Counted from the stretch's first letter, positions 35,840-49,632 are shown. The stretch: 64,000 bases of DNA from Hypomyces perniciosus (GCA_008477525.1 SPDT01000004.1:3410001-3474000), one strand, 5' to 3'. Translations and numbers: made by a program. Notes: a model not told the origin generated them from the letters alone.

Positions 35840-38800
35840 CTTTAGTATCTATACTTTAATTTTAATAGACTTTAAAGCTATAGCCTTAGCCTTTACTATT
35901 ACTAAAATAGCCTATAATAATAATAAAGACTTTAATATTAAGTTTACTATTTACTAAATTATTAAAAAGCTTAAAAACTAATTAGCTTTTTATAAAAATA
36001 TAATATATAAAAAAGTATATTTATTTTATTAATATATACTATATAAAGTAAAGTGTGGGAATATTAAGCTAAAAGTATAGTATATTTATTAGGTGTATAT
36101 TTATATAAATACAGTAAAGTATAAGCTTTTAAAAGTTATAGGAATAGCTTTTTAAATAGCTTTCCTTAAAGCTATTAAAGTATATTTTACGTTAAGCTTT
36201 ACTGCCTATTACTTATACTATATAGACAGCTTAATTAAGAGCAGTAAAACAAATAAGATCTTCTCCTTTAATTAACTTAAACAGCTTTTCTTAAATACTT
36301 TAAAGAATATAGAGAATTATATTTATAGCTTTTATATAACACTTAATAACCGCTTTAATAATATATTAAGCAGTAGTAATATACACTTAAAGCCTTTTAT
36401 AAATAAAAAGTGCCTTTATAGACTTAAAAGGTATATTTAGCCTTTAGATAATTATAGTAAAGTATATACTGCGTTTACTAAAAGGCTTAATAAAAAAGGG
36501 AAGTATACTTTTATACTTAAGCAGGCTATAGAGATTTGCGCGCGCCTATAAGAAGATAAATAGCAGGTTACCTGCAAAAAGCTTAGTAAAAGGGGTATTA
36601 ACTTTACTACCTTAGTATAAGGAAGAATAGCCTTAACTGTTATAGCTGCTTTAATCTCTTTAAACTTAATTAATAAAGAAAATATAAGCCTTACAGTATA
36701 TTTAATAAATATATCAATATATATTAATATATAGGATATACTTTACTGCCTCTTTTAAAGCACCCTTTTCAATATATATAGTACTATTTATTTTATAAAT
36801 AGCAGGAATTACTTTATTCCTAGCTCTTTTATTTTAAATATAGAAAAGGATTATATTAAAGTAAAAGGAGCTAGCTATTTAATAATTAAAAGAGGTTATT
36901 ATCTATTAAAGGATATTCTCTATAATTTATATTAGAAAATAATATACTCTATTAAGCTTTTAAATATAGCTATAGTGAAAGGATTTTATATTAATATTAT
37001 ATCTTTATTAAAGCTTTAAAAAGCAGGGATTTAGCTAATAAGGTATAATAATATACTTTACACTAGTATAGCTAGTTTAAATACTATTATAGGGAAGGTA
37101 AAGTATAAGTATAATCTTTTATTTCTTTAATATAAGCCCTTATTGCTTTATATTGCCCCTATCCTTAAATATACTATACTAAGCAGCTTAATAGCTTTTT
37201 TTATTTTTCTTAATATAAATTATAGTATTTATATAATATTAAGAAGACTAATATATAATCCCTTAATACTATAATATAACTTTAAATAGCTCTAGTATCT
37301 ATAATTAAGATATTTAAGCCTAGAAGCGCTTAAAGCACTTATAAAGAATATAAGGAATATATACATTAAAGGAACTACGCGTATAGAATATAAGGCTTGT
37401 ACTTTTATGTACGCGAAATAAGTTATCTCTTGCAGACTATTTAATAAATAAGCATTAAAACTGTTTTTTAAAGTATACTGGGATTTTCAAAACTATCTTA
37501 AAGGCTATAATAAAAATAACTAGCTTTTAGTACTTAAAGAAGAATACGCTATATAGTTATATATATACCCTTTACTAAATAAAAAACAGGAAACTGTTTT
37601 TAATACTTTTTTTAACTTTATAAATATAGTAAAGATATAATATAATATCTCTATATATTTCTTTAAGTAGGATAATAAGAAAGCTGTAATTGCAGTTAAA
37701 CGCTTATTATACTTTTAGATCTAGGCTAATATAGAGGGGATTATTTTAAAGCTTGCCCCTTTTTATATATATAAGCTAAATGGCGCTTTAAAATAGGCAA
37801 GTTAAGAAATTATAAATAAATCAATTAAGATACTAGAAACTGCAAATCTCTTAATTCATTTATAGCCTAAAAGCATAAAAGCTGCAGTGTATATTATTAA
37901 TATAAGTCCTATACGCAGCCTTAATATAATATCACCTATTAACAAATTAAAGCAATAGTTCCGCCACTTTATACTCTTTCCGATAAAGGAGCCTTCTGCG
38001 GACCTATAGCCAGATTAAAGCAGTCTATATATATAGCTGCTGCGCCTATATACTTAATAAAGACTATAAGGCTAGCTAGAAAAAGAGAGAATTTAAAACT
38101 AAGCCTAAAAGGCTAATTGGATATCTTATTAGCTATACTGTAAATAATATATATCGCATTTAATTACCCTGCTTAGTGAAAGTAATTGTTATAAGGAATA
38201 TATAGTTTAATAAAACTAACTTCTTTAATAGTAATAAAGAGATTGCGGATAAGCTATCTATAGCCGAGTTAAATAAGCTATTTAATAAAGTTAAAGAAAA
38301 TAAGCTATAATTTAAACTCTTTTTTATATATATTCCCGCAGTAAAAAATACCTTTATAAATAATATAAAAAAAGAAAATATACTTTTAAAGGTAATAGAG
38401 ATATAGAGTATTAAAGATAGCTTAATAAACACTTTAAATAAACTACTAGTACACTTAAAAAGACCTCTTAGTCTTTAAACACTAAAAGCTACCTTAAAAT
38501 AGTCAATCTTTATAGATAATACTAGCGCGTTAATAGAAACCCTAGGTAACGCTTTAATAAATGATTTACCCCTCTTTGCAGAAAGGGATATAGCAGAAAA
38601 ACAGCTTTATATATTGGGGGTATATAACTTAATAAAGGAAAATAGTCTATTAAAGCTAAAAGTAGACTAGCGTATAAAAGATTTACCTACTTCTATAAAA
38701 AAAAGAGCAGAACTTTAAGGAAATGCTAGTTAATAATCCCTTAAGCGGCAAAGCAGTAGCTAATACTTATAGGAGTTTAAGACTTTAAAGGAAATAACCC

Positions 38801-41567
38801 GCAAAAAAGGCTAATAAATATTTCCTAGTACATAAAATTAAAATATATACCTCAAACACTACTTTTAAAGATAATAAGCCTAGTATATACTTAATAATTA
38901 CTAGGCTTTTTAGTTTAATATTATATTAACTGCTGCTTAATTAATAGAAGTTAATAAATAATAAATTAAAAAGCGCGGAAATAGTATTTACTGTTTTTAA
39001 TATAGTAATAGATTAAAAATCTTTTTTTCAAAAGAGTATAACTTTTAATAAACTAACTGTTTACTGGAAGGATTTAGCGAAATTGCTAAAAGACTAAAAA
39101 GAGCTTATAAAACACTTATTTAAAGATAGGTTTAAGTAAGCCGTATATAATAAAATTCACTCTTTATATATAAAAAGAACCTAGTAAAAGATACTATACT
39201 TAAAGGCAATAATAAAGCTATTATTAGTATATTAAGTTTTTATTTATAAGTTTAATTAATATAAAAATCTAAAATACTATAAAGTTTACTTTATCGTCTA
39301 TAGGGACTTATAAAAGCGCTTTATTATAGAGAGTATATACGCAGCTATATTAGTAGTATATTCTTTCTATATACTTATTACTTTTATAGTAAGATTTAAC
39401 TTTAAGTTAAAGCAGTATAATATTAAAAATACTTTTTTTAATACTTTAAAAGATAAAAACTCGAAACTAATTATATATAAGGTCTTTAAAGGTTTTAAGC
39501 AGTTAAATATTTATCTAAAGCTTACAAAAGCCTTATATAGCTTAAAGGATTTACTAAAGCTATAGTTTAATAAACTATTTTTAACTTTAAGGCAATAAAG
39601 GTTAATTTTAAGCTTTAAAAAGCCCTATCTCTTTTATAATAAAGCTTAGAAAATCTTTATTATATTTTATATAAATAATATCTTAATTATATATTATTAT
39701 AATAATAAAGCTTTTTATACTAAACTACTAAATACTTTAAAAGTAAACTATAAGCTTTATAGTAAAAGAGACGCGTAATAGTTTTTAAAGATTAAGATTA
39801 CCTAAAATTATATAAAGTATAAAATATACTTTTCTTATAAGACCTATTTTAAGAAAATTGCAAAACAATTTAGGCTTAATAAAAGAATATAGCTTCCTAT
39901 AATTCTAATACCTGTTATAAAGCTTTAGAAAAGTATATTATAAGCTTTAAAAGCAACTATTAAAATATATTAAGAAAAAGTAGGATTAATACTTTATACA
40001 GCTATTATACTAAGGCCTAATATAGTTTATAGCGCCTTAGCTTTATTATAGTTTCTAACTAACGCTAGCAAAAAGCACTTTAAAGCAGTTAACCAGCTAA
40101 TCCACTATTTATATATATAGCGTTTCCTAGCTCTTTAATATAAAGGGAGAGGAGAAATATAAGTTTTAACTGCTTTAAGCAATACTTCCTTTACTAATAA
40201 TATAAATACTTAAAGATTATCTTAAAGGTATTTTATTATACTTTTTTTAAGCTTTATTTTATAAAATGCAATGCGTTAAAATACTATTAGTATATTAACA
40301 ATAAAAGCTAAACTGCTTACCTTTACTTAAATAGTAAAAGAGGCTATAGGTTTATATTGCCTTTTTTAAGAAATAAAATTTAACTTTAGCGTTAATTAAA
40401 ATATTAATTATAATAATTAACTAACTATATATTTGATAATTAAAGAGAGTATATAAATTAATATTTGCCTATATTATATTAATATATATAATATATAGCT
40501 TTAGCAGGAATATTAGAAAGGATTATTTATAGTTTTTTATCTTTCTATTAACCTTATACCTATTAATAGGCTTACTAAAGCCTTACTATAGCAGCGCTTT
40601 AAGTACTTTAAAGCATTATTAAATTTAATAGATATACAGTTATTAGAATAAAATATATAAGAATATAGAAAAGTAGTTAATTCTGGCCTATAGGCTGCCA
40701 GCTATAAAGGTATATCCTATTACTGCAATAACTATTCTTTAAAAGCTTTCTAGCTTTTATACGCCTATATACAAAAGGTATTATTATTATTATTACTATT
40801 ATTTAAAGCAGCAGCCTTTTTAAAGTAAATTAAGTTCTCCTCCTTTAATAAATTAAATTAAAGGCGCAATGCTTTTTTGCATTAAATTACTATTTAATTA
40901 TATAAGCTTATAAGTATATAAAGAAAAGAGAGTATATTTACCTACTTATTCTCTTTACTTATAGCTTAAAAGAGGTAGTATATAATTAGTATAAGTATTA
41001 AATAACTATAAAGTATATAATTAAATAAAGCAATATAGGTAAGTTAAAGAGGAGTTTATTAAAGGGTATATTAATAATTATTATTAAAGTAAGCAGTATA
41101 CTGCTGAAAGTAGGCGATAAAAATATATTGGGAGAAGTCTCTTTTACTAGCGATTGCTGACTTTAAATAACCTTTATAAAGAGGGGATAATAGTATAGTA
41201 GTAGGGGCAGTGGCGGGAGTAGTAGGAGGAGCAGCAGCAGTAGCGATAAAGGCAGGGGCTAGGATGGCAGCAGCAGGAGGAGGAGCCGATAAAGATGAGG
41301 ATAAAGCTGCCTTAGCAGCGAGGCGTGCTTTACGAATAGCAGCCAAGCGCACGTTAAAGAGCGGCAATAGCCGCAGCACGCCTGGACCGGCCGGGACCAG
41401 CCGGCGCAGGAGCAGGAGCCGGCGCAGGAGCAGGCGCAGGAGCAGCAATAGGCGTAGCCGCTCGGCCAGCCGAGCGACCAACGCCGCAACGAGCCACTTT
41501 CAGGGGGCGACCACGACTACGCTTTACCGACAAGGTATTCTTTTTCTGCAATTTCGCTGTCAGCTAA
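35840..41567 (+). pseudogene. Copia-E gag-pol polyprotein (E2)
   Basis: Domains in order: gag (about 35840-36700, Lys/Leu-rich, no CCHC seen); GAG-pre-integrase (37285-37425, LEALKALIKN and a C-x2-C remnant EYKACTFMY); integrase core (37465-37900, DFQNYLKGYN, then QDNKKAVIAV); reverse transcriptase (39060-39900, ALYSLKD, active site YINNI at 39668-39682 from Y-V-DD-I, then QFLKIKIT from the family's FLGI-x-I); RNase H (40180-40625, TNTQRLSQRY from the T-x-RRS-x-GY block). The product ends at TAA 41565-41567. Virtually all breaks are CAA/CAG-to-TAA/TAG. Relative to E1 and E3 there is also one extra base between about 41355 and 41400, a true frameshift just before the Gly-Ala tail. Confidence 0.85.
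41190..41567 (+). other. GC-rich Gly-Ala repeat tail of the Copia-E polyprotein
   Basis: A GC-rich stretch that contrasts with its surroundings, built around tandem GGAGCN/GGCGCA hexamers at 41402-41450. In the frame shared by E1 and E3 it encodes (Gly-Ala)n, then a basic RPRLRF-type motif and FTDKVFFF to the stop. The only long open frames of the window lie here (for example 41210-41593 on plus), but after about 41400 that frame is out of phase with the conserved one because of an extra base, so it is not an intact protein. Repeat number differs between copies. Function is unknown. Confidence 0.6.
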
Positions 41568-41963
41568 TAAATACGCAGCGTGAAGGGAATTAGTTAGAAG
41601 TGTAATATTTATAGCAGGGGCTATATTGCTGTTAATGTTATTATTAATATTAATGATAATGATGTTAATGATTAAAGAAAAAGAGCGAGGAATAAGGGCT
41701 GGGGGGGCAGCTAATATACCTATTCTAGCTGTTTAGGACTAATTCACCTGCTTAAAAGCTTTATTATTCAACTTCCTATTGTCACAGAACAATAATAGCT
41801 ACAGCACTTACATTCCTTTCACCTCTATAACAGAATATCGATACATATTCACAATAAGGAGCTTTTAATTAAATAAAAGAGGCTCTAGGAGCGCGGCCAG
41901 TCAGTCACAATACTATAGATAGGCTAGAGTAGCAGTTAATGAGGCATTAGGAATAGCCTTATT

Positions 41964-41975
41964 AACTAGGGGGTG
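41964..41975 (+). promoter_or_regulatory. Polypurine tract of E2
   Basis: AACTAGGGGGTG just before the 3' LTR. E1 (AATTGGGGAGTG) and E3 have the same tract at the same place. Confidence 0.65.
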
Positions 41976-42238
41976 TATTAGGTTAAGTAGGCTGGGGCCT
42001 TACCGCTTATTAGCGCTAGGGAGCTCTTATCTGCTTATAAAGCAGATATAAGCTAATATATATATCGTGTAAGCGATGTGTTAAATGGTGCAGACGCTTA
42101 CAGCGCTGTATACAGCTTCTTTTTTGTGTTAGCTATATATATATATAGCGAGGCCACTATAGTATATTCTCTTTTATAGAATAAAGCTTTGTTTCCTATT
42201 TCTCTATACTCTATATAGCTGTGCCGCGCTCCGCCATA
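41976..42238 (+). repeat. E2 3' LTR (263 bp)
   Basis: TATTAGGTTAAGTAGGC to CCGCCATA. It differs from the 5' LTR mainly by transitions and is followed by AAAGG. Confidence 0.9.
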
Positions 42239-42371
42239 AAAGGTTATATTTAATATCCCAGTAAAAGGAGGTTATTAGTTTAATTTAAACGTTTTTATTT
42301 TAAGTTAACGTAAATTCATAAACTTTTAATTAAATACTTTTTTAATAAAAAAATACTTTTTCTTTTATAAA
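42239..42371 (-). pseudogene. D1 gag-like sliver between E2 and B3
   Basis: 133 bp matching D2 about 23510-23650 in reverse complement. It shows that E2 and B3 are separate insertions in the same D1 gag. Confidence 0.7.
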
Positions 42372-42648
42372 TGTCAGAGACCAGTATATCAGAGACCCTC
42401 TTTAAGGCAGATAGATTAGGCGAGGGGCTGCAACCTTAGGGAAGAGTAGAGGAGGTTAAAGAGTAGTTACTTAAAGGAGAAATAGGTGCTAATAAGCAGG
42501 TAATAAGCTAGAAACTAATAGTTAAGTATAGCAGTAATAGTTTACTAGTCTTTAAAATTCTATATCTTTAAAGACTATAGTTACTTTTATATATATATTC
42601 CAGTCTATATAATATTATAAGAGCTTTAAAGCTTCTAGTCTTTTAATA
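42372..42648 (-). repeat. B3 3' LTR (277 bp)
   Basis: Plus-strand view starts TGTCAGAGACCAGTATAT then repeats CAGAGACC, and ends CTTTTAATA. The first 130 bp are much less mutated than the rest. Confidence 0.85.
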
Positions 42649-44440
42649 GGCTGCCCTTTATTTTATAGTATTAACTTTAATATTAGCGAGGACCTTATAT
42701 TTAACTAGCTCCTTCCTGCTTTTAATACTTTATTACTATATTAAGCAGTAATTATTTCCTATATAGATATTTCTTTAAGCCTTAAACTTAAATACTTTAG
42801 CCTATATTTAATAGCTTAAAAAGTTTTTAACCTTATAGTTCAAAAGTATACTTTTATATAATTAAACTTACAGGGTAATAAAAAAGTCTTATATAATAAA
42901 TAAACTTTTTGCTATTAATATATAAATAATTTATTCTACTTTTTTTCTTTTAGTTTATTACTGTATAAAAGTATATTATATATATTTTTACTTTACTTTT
43001 CTTTTTTTTATAACTTTACTTCCTATTTACTTTTCTCTCTTTTTTTTTTTTTTTTTTATCCCTTTCTTTTTTTTACTTTTTTTATAAATACTTTTTCTAT
43101 AAGTATTCCTTTCTTTTTACTTTTTATTACCACTTAACCTATTATACAATAGCAGTTCTTTTCTTTTAATTTAGCTTACTATTATAAGTTTTCTTTTTCC
43201 TTTTACAATAAATATTATTATTTTATAAGTTTTCTATAGCTAATTCCTTACTATAATTTCCTATTTAATACATTTATAGCTTAGTTTTAGAAAATAATAG
43301 TAATCCTGCAGTATTTAAAAACCTTAATATAGTAAGCCTATTTTCGCTTATAGTTAATATTATTTTAGTTATATTTCTATTAAATTACCCTCCCTTTAAA
43401 ATTGCTATACCTTTGCCAATAAAATGCCATAAAGCTACTAGTAACTTAATTTAATAAATATTCTAATATAAATATAATTATTAGCTACTGTTAACTTAAT
43501 ATAAACGCCCTGCCTTATATTATTATTATTTTAACCTTTTAATTACATAGAATTTAAAGTTAAGAAAAAACCTTTTTAATATTATAATAATAAATATAAA
43601 TTTATATAATTAAAAAATAAAACTTTCTATATTAACTTCTATTATACTAGCTGCTTTTAAGAAATATTTTCATTATTTTTTAAATAATAAATTATATAAT
43701 TTAATTGCCTCTCAATTTATTTATACTATTAAAGTATTAGTTTAATATTCTTAAAAGTCCTTTATTAATAAAATAAATACTTTAATATTACTTTTTTACT
43801 TTATAATAATAGTTAATAAAAATTAATTTATAATAGTATTACTTTAAATTTAATGCAAAAAAAAGTTTATATTAATGCAATAAAAGTTAAGTTTAGTTAA
43901 AGAGTAAAAAGAAAAACAGTTTATAGTAAATAAGCAGTATTACTATTAAAACTTAAAGCACTTAAACCTTTAAATTACTTTTAATTAAATAAACTCTTTT
44001 ACTACTATTACTGCTATTATATATACATTTATCCTAATATATATTTCTTTATTTATAATAGGTAGCTTTTAGTTAATTATTATATAATATATTAAGATAT
44101 TAAAATTCCTATATTTCTTTAAGTATATTTTATTACTATAAAAGATTATAATAAAGTGCTGTTTAAAGATAAAGAGAATTAGCTGTTATTTAATAATAGT
44201 ATTACTATATATTTACTGCAAGATATATATTATTGCAAGTTTATTTTTTATTTTTAATTAACTAATTAAAACTATATAGTACTTTATTTCCTTTAATTTT
44301 ATAATATTTAGTAATAGTAGTTAGTTATTTATTAATAAATTGCTGCTTATACTTTAAAATTAATTTAATATTAATAAAATTATTTTTCTTTATCAAATAT
44401 TATTAATTTTTAAATAGTTTTTTTACTTAATTAAATATAA
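42649..44440 (-). pseudogene. Gypsy-B polypurine tract and 3' region (B3)
   Basis: Begins with a mutated polypurine tract (42649-42666; GGCTGCCC kept) and continues as the counterpart of B1 4820-6540. The pyrimidine run at about 43030-43080 is extreme. No domain was found. Confidence 0.5.
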
Positions 44441-44444
44441 GTAT

Positions 44445-47400
44445 TGTATCTTTTTATATTTATAATTGATAGTTGTTTTAACTTTAAATATTTTTTTAGT
44501 GTTAAAGGGGTAATCTATTAACTTAAAAGGTTTTCCTTTATAGCTATAATATAGTTTAAGATTTAGAATATTAAAAATATTATAAATTTTAATAAAAGAT
44601 AAAAAATAAAGCTAATATACTAGTTTATTTATTCTAATTTAGTGTTTAATTTAATAAAGATTAATATACTTTTTAATACGCTTTTTACTAGGTTACTAGA
44701 GTTTTAGGTATTTTATAAAAAATAATATTTAATTGCTAATAGTAAATTCTTTTTAAATCAGTAAATGTTATATTACTTTTTATATTCTTTTTTAGCTTTA
44801 TTTTAGCGTTTATTTAACTATTTTACAGGTAGTTTAAAGCTTTTTTACTTTAATAATAGTATTAATATAATATTTATAATAGGTTAATTTATTATAACCT
44901 AAAGTATTAGGCTTATAGCTAAGCAGTAAAAAAGCTGGTAAGTAGCTAGTTATAGAATATTTAGCACTATTATATATAGACTAAGTAAGAGATAATTTTT
45001 ATAGCTAGTTATCCTGTTATTTACTATAGAAAGAATATAAATAATACTTTAAAGCTTAATTCTGCTATTTAATTTAATTATTAATCTATAGGTAAAAAGT
45101 AATGCTAAATTGCTGTTTATAAGTAAATAAGTAATAGAAACTTTACTAAAATCTAGATTTAAATAATTAATCTCTATTAAAGATAATTCTTTATAGTATT
45201 TTAAAGATAAAATAAATGTATTTTATAAAACGGTTAATAACTTTATTATTTATAATATATACTATTATAGGTATATACAGGGTATATTTTATATATTAAT
45301 TAATAATAATAACAATTATATTATATAAGTGTTTGCCTTTATAGCTTAAGATTTCCAGTAAATCTATTATAAAATCTATAGAAATTTCTTTAAAAGGTCT
45401 TTTTAATATTAGTAATAAAGTAAATTTACTGTAAAGTTAATAAGTTTTTGCCTTTATTGTCTGGCAAATATAATATATAGATATATAATGCTTAATATTT
45501 TGCTTTATATTTTACTAAAAATAGGTTAATATAATATATTTTAAAGTATAATTAAGTTTTTAGTATTTAATAGTTAGATTATTATAAAGTAGTATTAAAA
45601 TTTTAATATAAAGACCTATTAATATATAGACTTTATTTTAATAGTAAATTAACTGGTTATTATTAATAATTTAGTTATTACTCTAAAATATATTCATTAC
45701 TTTTTAGCTTTAAACCTTTTATTAAATAAAGTAATCTCTTTATTAAGTTTATAAAATAACTAAGCGTAAAGACTTTTATAGTTTTAGCAGCGAATTTATA
45801 ATAGTTTACTATATAATTTATAAACTAGTAATTATAACTCTAGCTATTATATTTTATAAATAGGCTATCTGCTATATAGCATTTAATCCCTATCTTTTAA
45901 CTTAAAGTAACGCTAAAGTAATGCTTTTATCTATAAGTAACTTTATATATTCCTAGTTATTATAGTGCACTACTATAAATCCCTTTAATTTACATAAGCT
46001 GTTAGCTTTTATATTATAAAAATGCTATAAAATTATTAATATATAGCCTCGCTGCGATTTTTTAATCTCAGTAAGATTATAAAAATTAAAGCATTAAGAC
46101 AGGGTATTAATAGGGTTTAATTTCCTTAGCTTATATTTAATATACAAATTAAATAAAGTTAGTTTATTAAAAGCCTTTATTTATTGGCATAAAAGCTTTT
46201 ATTTATTTATAAAGTAATAATAGTTAAGATAGTCTATTATAACCTAAATCTTTATACCTATATAAGCTAGATAGTATCTTTATATTTAGAAAGCTTTTAT
46301 AATGGTAAAAGAATTAGTATTAAGGGTATAATAATATAATTTAAAATAACTTAGCTTTTTTAATATATATACTATAAGGTATTAAATATCTTGCTAGTAT
46401 TAAGCTAATATTGCCTTAATTGTATAGTTTAATGTATCTATCTTTATATAAATTAGTGCTTTTAGGTTATAATATATTAAAATAGGTTTCTTTAAAAACT
46501 TTTTCTTTAATTATTAAAAAGCTTTAAAAGCGCTAAGCTTTAACTGTAAAGACTTTTCTTGCTTCCTATAAGTAAAATCTATTAAAGGTACTATAATTTT
46601 ACTATAATCTTTAATAAAGTAATAGTAAAATCTTATAAATCTTAGAAATATAAAGATATTATAGATGCTTTTAGGTACTGGCTATTTAGTAATAGCTTAA
46701 ATATATAACTGTTTTATTTTAATTTTATTAGGTATAATAATATATTTAAAGCATAGTATTAAAGTAATATAAAAAATATATTTATTAATATTAATATATA
46801 GCTTTATATTTTACAGCTTTTTAAGCATTTAGCAAATATACTGTATATACTTTTTAAAGGTATAGCTATAAATTAATATATTATTAAAATATATAATGTA
46901 AATAAGATTAATTAGATTTTGTAGTATATTATTAATATATTACTGAAAAGTTACAGGGGAATTTATAAGGCTAAATAGTATAATATTGCACTTAAAGTGT
47001 TTATATTAGCAGTAAAATACTGTCTTTTACCTATCTTTTTCGCGAATAAGTATTTAGTAATATATATCCTTTAAATTAAGCTTAATAAAAATTTTAATAT
47101 ATAAAAGTCTATTAAGAATGTTAGAAATTAATAATAAAAGAGTATAGTTTTTGCGAGTTATTTTATTTAAAGTATAGAAATCGATATATATTTATAGTTT
47201 ACTGCCTGTCTTTAGTATAAAGGTTATAAGGGCACCTGTAAGATTAATAGACTACCGAATCTATATATTTTATAATGCTTTTTTTAAATACTCGCGGAAA
47301 GCGTTTAGCTCTTTAAGTGCTAGGTTATAGATAAGACTTTATAGAGGCATTTTTGTATTTTTTAATTTAATAGTATACTGTTAATTTATTAATATATTAG

Positions 47401-47620
47401 CAGCTTTTTTTATAGAGAAGATATTAGTGAGATTATAATATATAGGAAGCAATTTTAAATATAAAGCTAACTTATAGGCTTTTAAGGAAGTAGTTTTATT
47501 TAAGTCGGGAAATAGTAAATTTTTTAAAGCTTTTAACTTAACTTCTAGCTTTTTTTTTTTATTAATATAAAAGCTATTTAAGCCTTTTTAATAGTTTATT
47601 ATAGCTGCTTTTTAAAGGCT
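44445..47620 (-). pseudogene. Gypsy-B pol (B3)
   Basis: RT, RNase H, integrase and chromodomain in the same order as B1. The RT active site YFNNIL is at 46891-46874 (minus strand). The integrase DFIIDLLE block lies at about 45400-45355. It is somewhat more degraded than B1 and has small deletions. Confidence 0.7.
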
Positions 47621-49632
47621 ATTAAAGTAATAGAATCCCTAGTTAAAGGATAATTCTATCGATTATACTTCTATAAAAAGGTAGGATCAGCTTCCTGAAA
47701 TTAAAGTCTTTTAAGCTATTAGGAATAATGCAATAAAGTAGCCACTTCTTCTTTACTTTTTAATTATTAATTATTTTTATAAGGATATTTATATAGCTAT
47801 AGGCTATAGTAATAATACCTGGGAAAATAGTAGTAAATTTAAAGGCTAGAAATAGACTTTTTAATTAATCTTTCTATTATAAAGAGATAATATAAATATC
47901 GCTGCCAGGATTAAATAGGGCATTTATATATTGCCAGTAGCCACTTAACTGCATTTTCTCTAATTATCTTATAGGTAAATCTATATAGTTTGTCGAGGGG
48001 GAATTAGCACTCCAAAACACATACACAACACACACACACACCTACACACAACGACTGGTATCGAGCGCGGGAACCGCGCTCCTGACAGAACCACGAAGCG
48101 GCGATCGAGTAATATAGGGACTAAAAGATACTGCGGATCATTTGATCATAATGCCAGCAACCAAAAGCAACCAACGGTTACCTCCATACGCCTCAGCAGC
48201 TGTGTTCTTACAGGTAGGGTTATATATTAAAGGGGGAAGAAGGTTGTTGTTTATTAAACTAGGTCTATCTGTATGTCTTTATACTTCCGTGCTTTCCTAA
48301 TCCAGTAGCTGCTTAAATAAGCAGCCACCCTTTCTCGGGTAAGCTAATAAGAAAAAATGCTGGTCCGTTGGGTATATCAGTTACCCCCGACAAAATAGTA
48401 ATTCTTTTTTTAGGCTTAATAAACTATAAATTTAGTATTTCCGCTAGTAAAGTATAGTTAAATAAAGTTATTAAACTTTTTAATAAAGTAATATTTACTA
48501 TTATACTTTATATAATTAAAAGTTTAATAAAAGGTTTTATAGTAAAGACTATTATATTTCTAATAAATTACTAAACTAGGGAGGTTTCTTTATTCTTTAA
48601 AGCCTTTAAATACTTTAATTATTATATTTTTTAAAGTATTAGCAGCATAATCTTAATATTATCCCCGCTAACTAGTAGGTCTAGTTTTTCTATATCTTTT
48701 TTAAGATCGAGATTCCTATTAAAAGCTATTTGTATTACTAGTATAACTATATATAAAAGTCTTGGCGATTATACTAGTATAAGTTAACTCCTACTAGGTT
48801 ATAGGGATTCTATAATAAAATATTTATTTATTTATTATAAAGGAAAAGTACTATAAAAATATATAAATCTTAAACTATAAAAGAGTTATTTTAAAAAGCT
48901 TACTTTTAATAATCTTAAATTAAAAGAGGAATAATTAAAAATTCTCTCTAATAGCTTAATATAGGCAAAAGATTTATAAAGTCGCTTTATAGTACTTAAT
49001 TAAACTATTGCAATTATTATCCTTAAGCTATTAATAAAATTTATCTTTAATAATTAATCTAACTAATCTGCTTTTCTTTTTAAAATAATTAACCTATTAC
49101 TATTAAATATCTTTTTTTAAGTAAAAAGTAGTATATATAATTTTATAGGCTATTTAAAAAAAGGTATACAGAGATAATTTAAATTGCCTTTTAATAATAA
49201 TAAAAAAAGTTTATAGTTTTGCCTAAAACTTTCCTTTATAATAAAAAGCTTAAATTTACACTTTACTTTAATTGCCTTTATAAAGTTATTTTAAACTAAT
49301 AGTATATAATAAATTAATTATAAGTAATAAACCTTTAGTCTTTAAGAGTTTAAAAAAAGGTTTTCCTTTTAAAAAAGAGTATTTAAATATTTCCTCTTTA
49401 AATATATTTACTATTTATCTTTTATTTACTAAATATAAATCTTAAGTTTTTTTCTATAAGTAAAGTATTATCTACAAGGCCTAGTTAATAGTTTAAAGGA
49501 GTAGCTTTACTTAAAGGTCTTTATATTTAAAATATAGCCTCTTTACTAGGAGTAACCTAGTTATTTACCGCTAAAGGCATCTTTAACTTTAATAGTCTTC
49601 CCACCTTTACTGGGAATAGTGAGAGACTAGTA
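47621..49632 (-). pseudogene. Gypsy-B gag/leader region (B3), split by a solo D LTR
   Basis: Counterpart of B1 9801-11979 without the LTR-A found there. It is interrupted at 47990-48394 by a D LTR. No gag motif can be defended. Near 49600 the element strand keeps TAGTCTCTCAC after the LTR, a possible altered primer site. Confidence 0.5.
47990..48394 (-). repeat. Solo D LTR almost free of RIP (405 bp)
   Basis: 405 bp, TTGTCGAGGGGG to CCCCCGACAAA in plus view, flanked by a perfect ATAGT duplication (47985-47989 and 48395-48399). CpA is intact, including a CA-repeat near 48020-48045 that is TA-repeat in the D1 copies, and CpG is common. Opposed runs GTCGAGGGGG and CCCCCGAC make strong inverted ends. 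It is the youngest-looking insertion in the window and gives the ancestral sequence for the family's LTR. Confidence 0.9.

Larger units (their letters stand above)
35121..42238 (+). mobile_element. Copia-E copy E2 (complete, RIP-killed)
   Basis: Full-length Ty1/Copia element: 263 bp LTRs at 35121-35383 and 41976-42238, primer site, gag-pol in Copia order, polypurine tract, and a perfect AAAGG duplication (35116-35120 and 42239-42243). It is inserted in D1 gag. Mutation is uneven: gag to RNase H is riddled with stops while 41190-41600 is GC-rich and largely intact. Confidence 0.9.

Noticed and set aside
38160..38432. 90-codon hydrophobic frame on the minus strand
   Set aside because: Antisense to Copia-E pol in E2; E1 and E3 do not keep it open.
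41071..41481. Leu/Arg-rich and other minus-strand frames over the GC-rich patch
   Set aside because: Shadows of the Gly-Ala repeat. The conserved frame in E1 and E3 is on the element's coding strand.
48020..48045. CA-repeat as an independent microsatellite
   Set aside because: It is an integral part of the D LTR, present as a TA-repeat in the RIP-mutated D1 copies.
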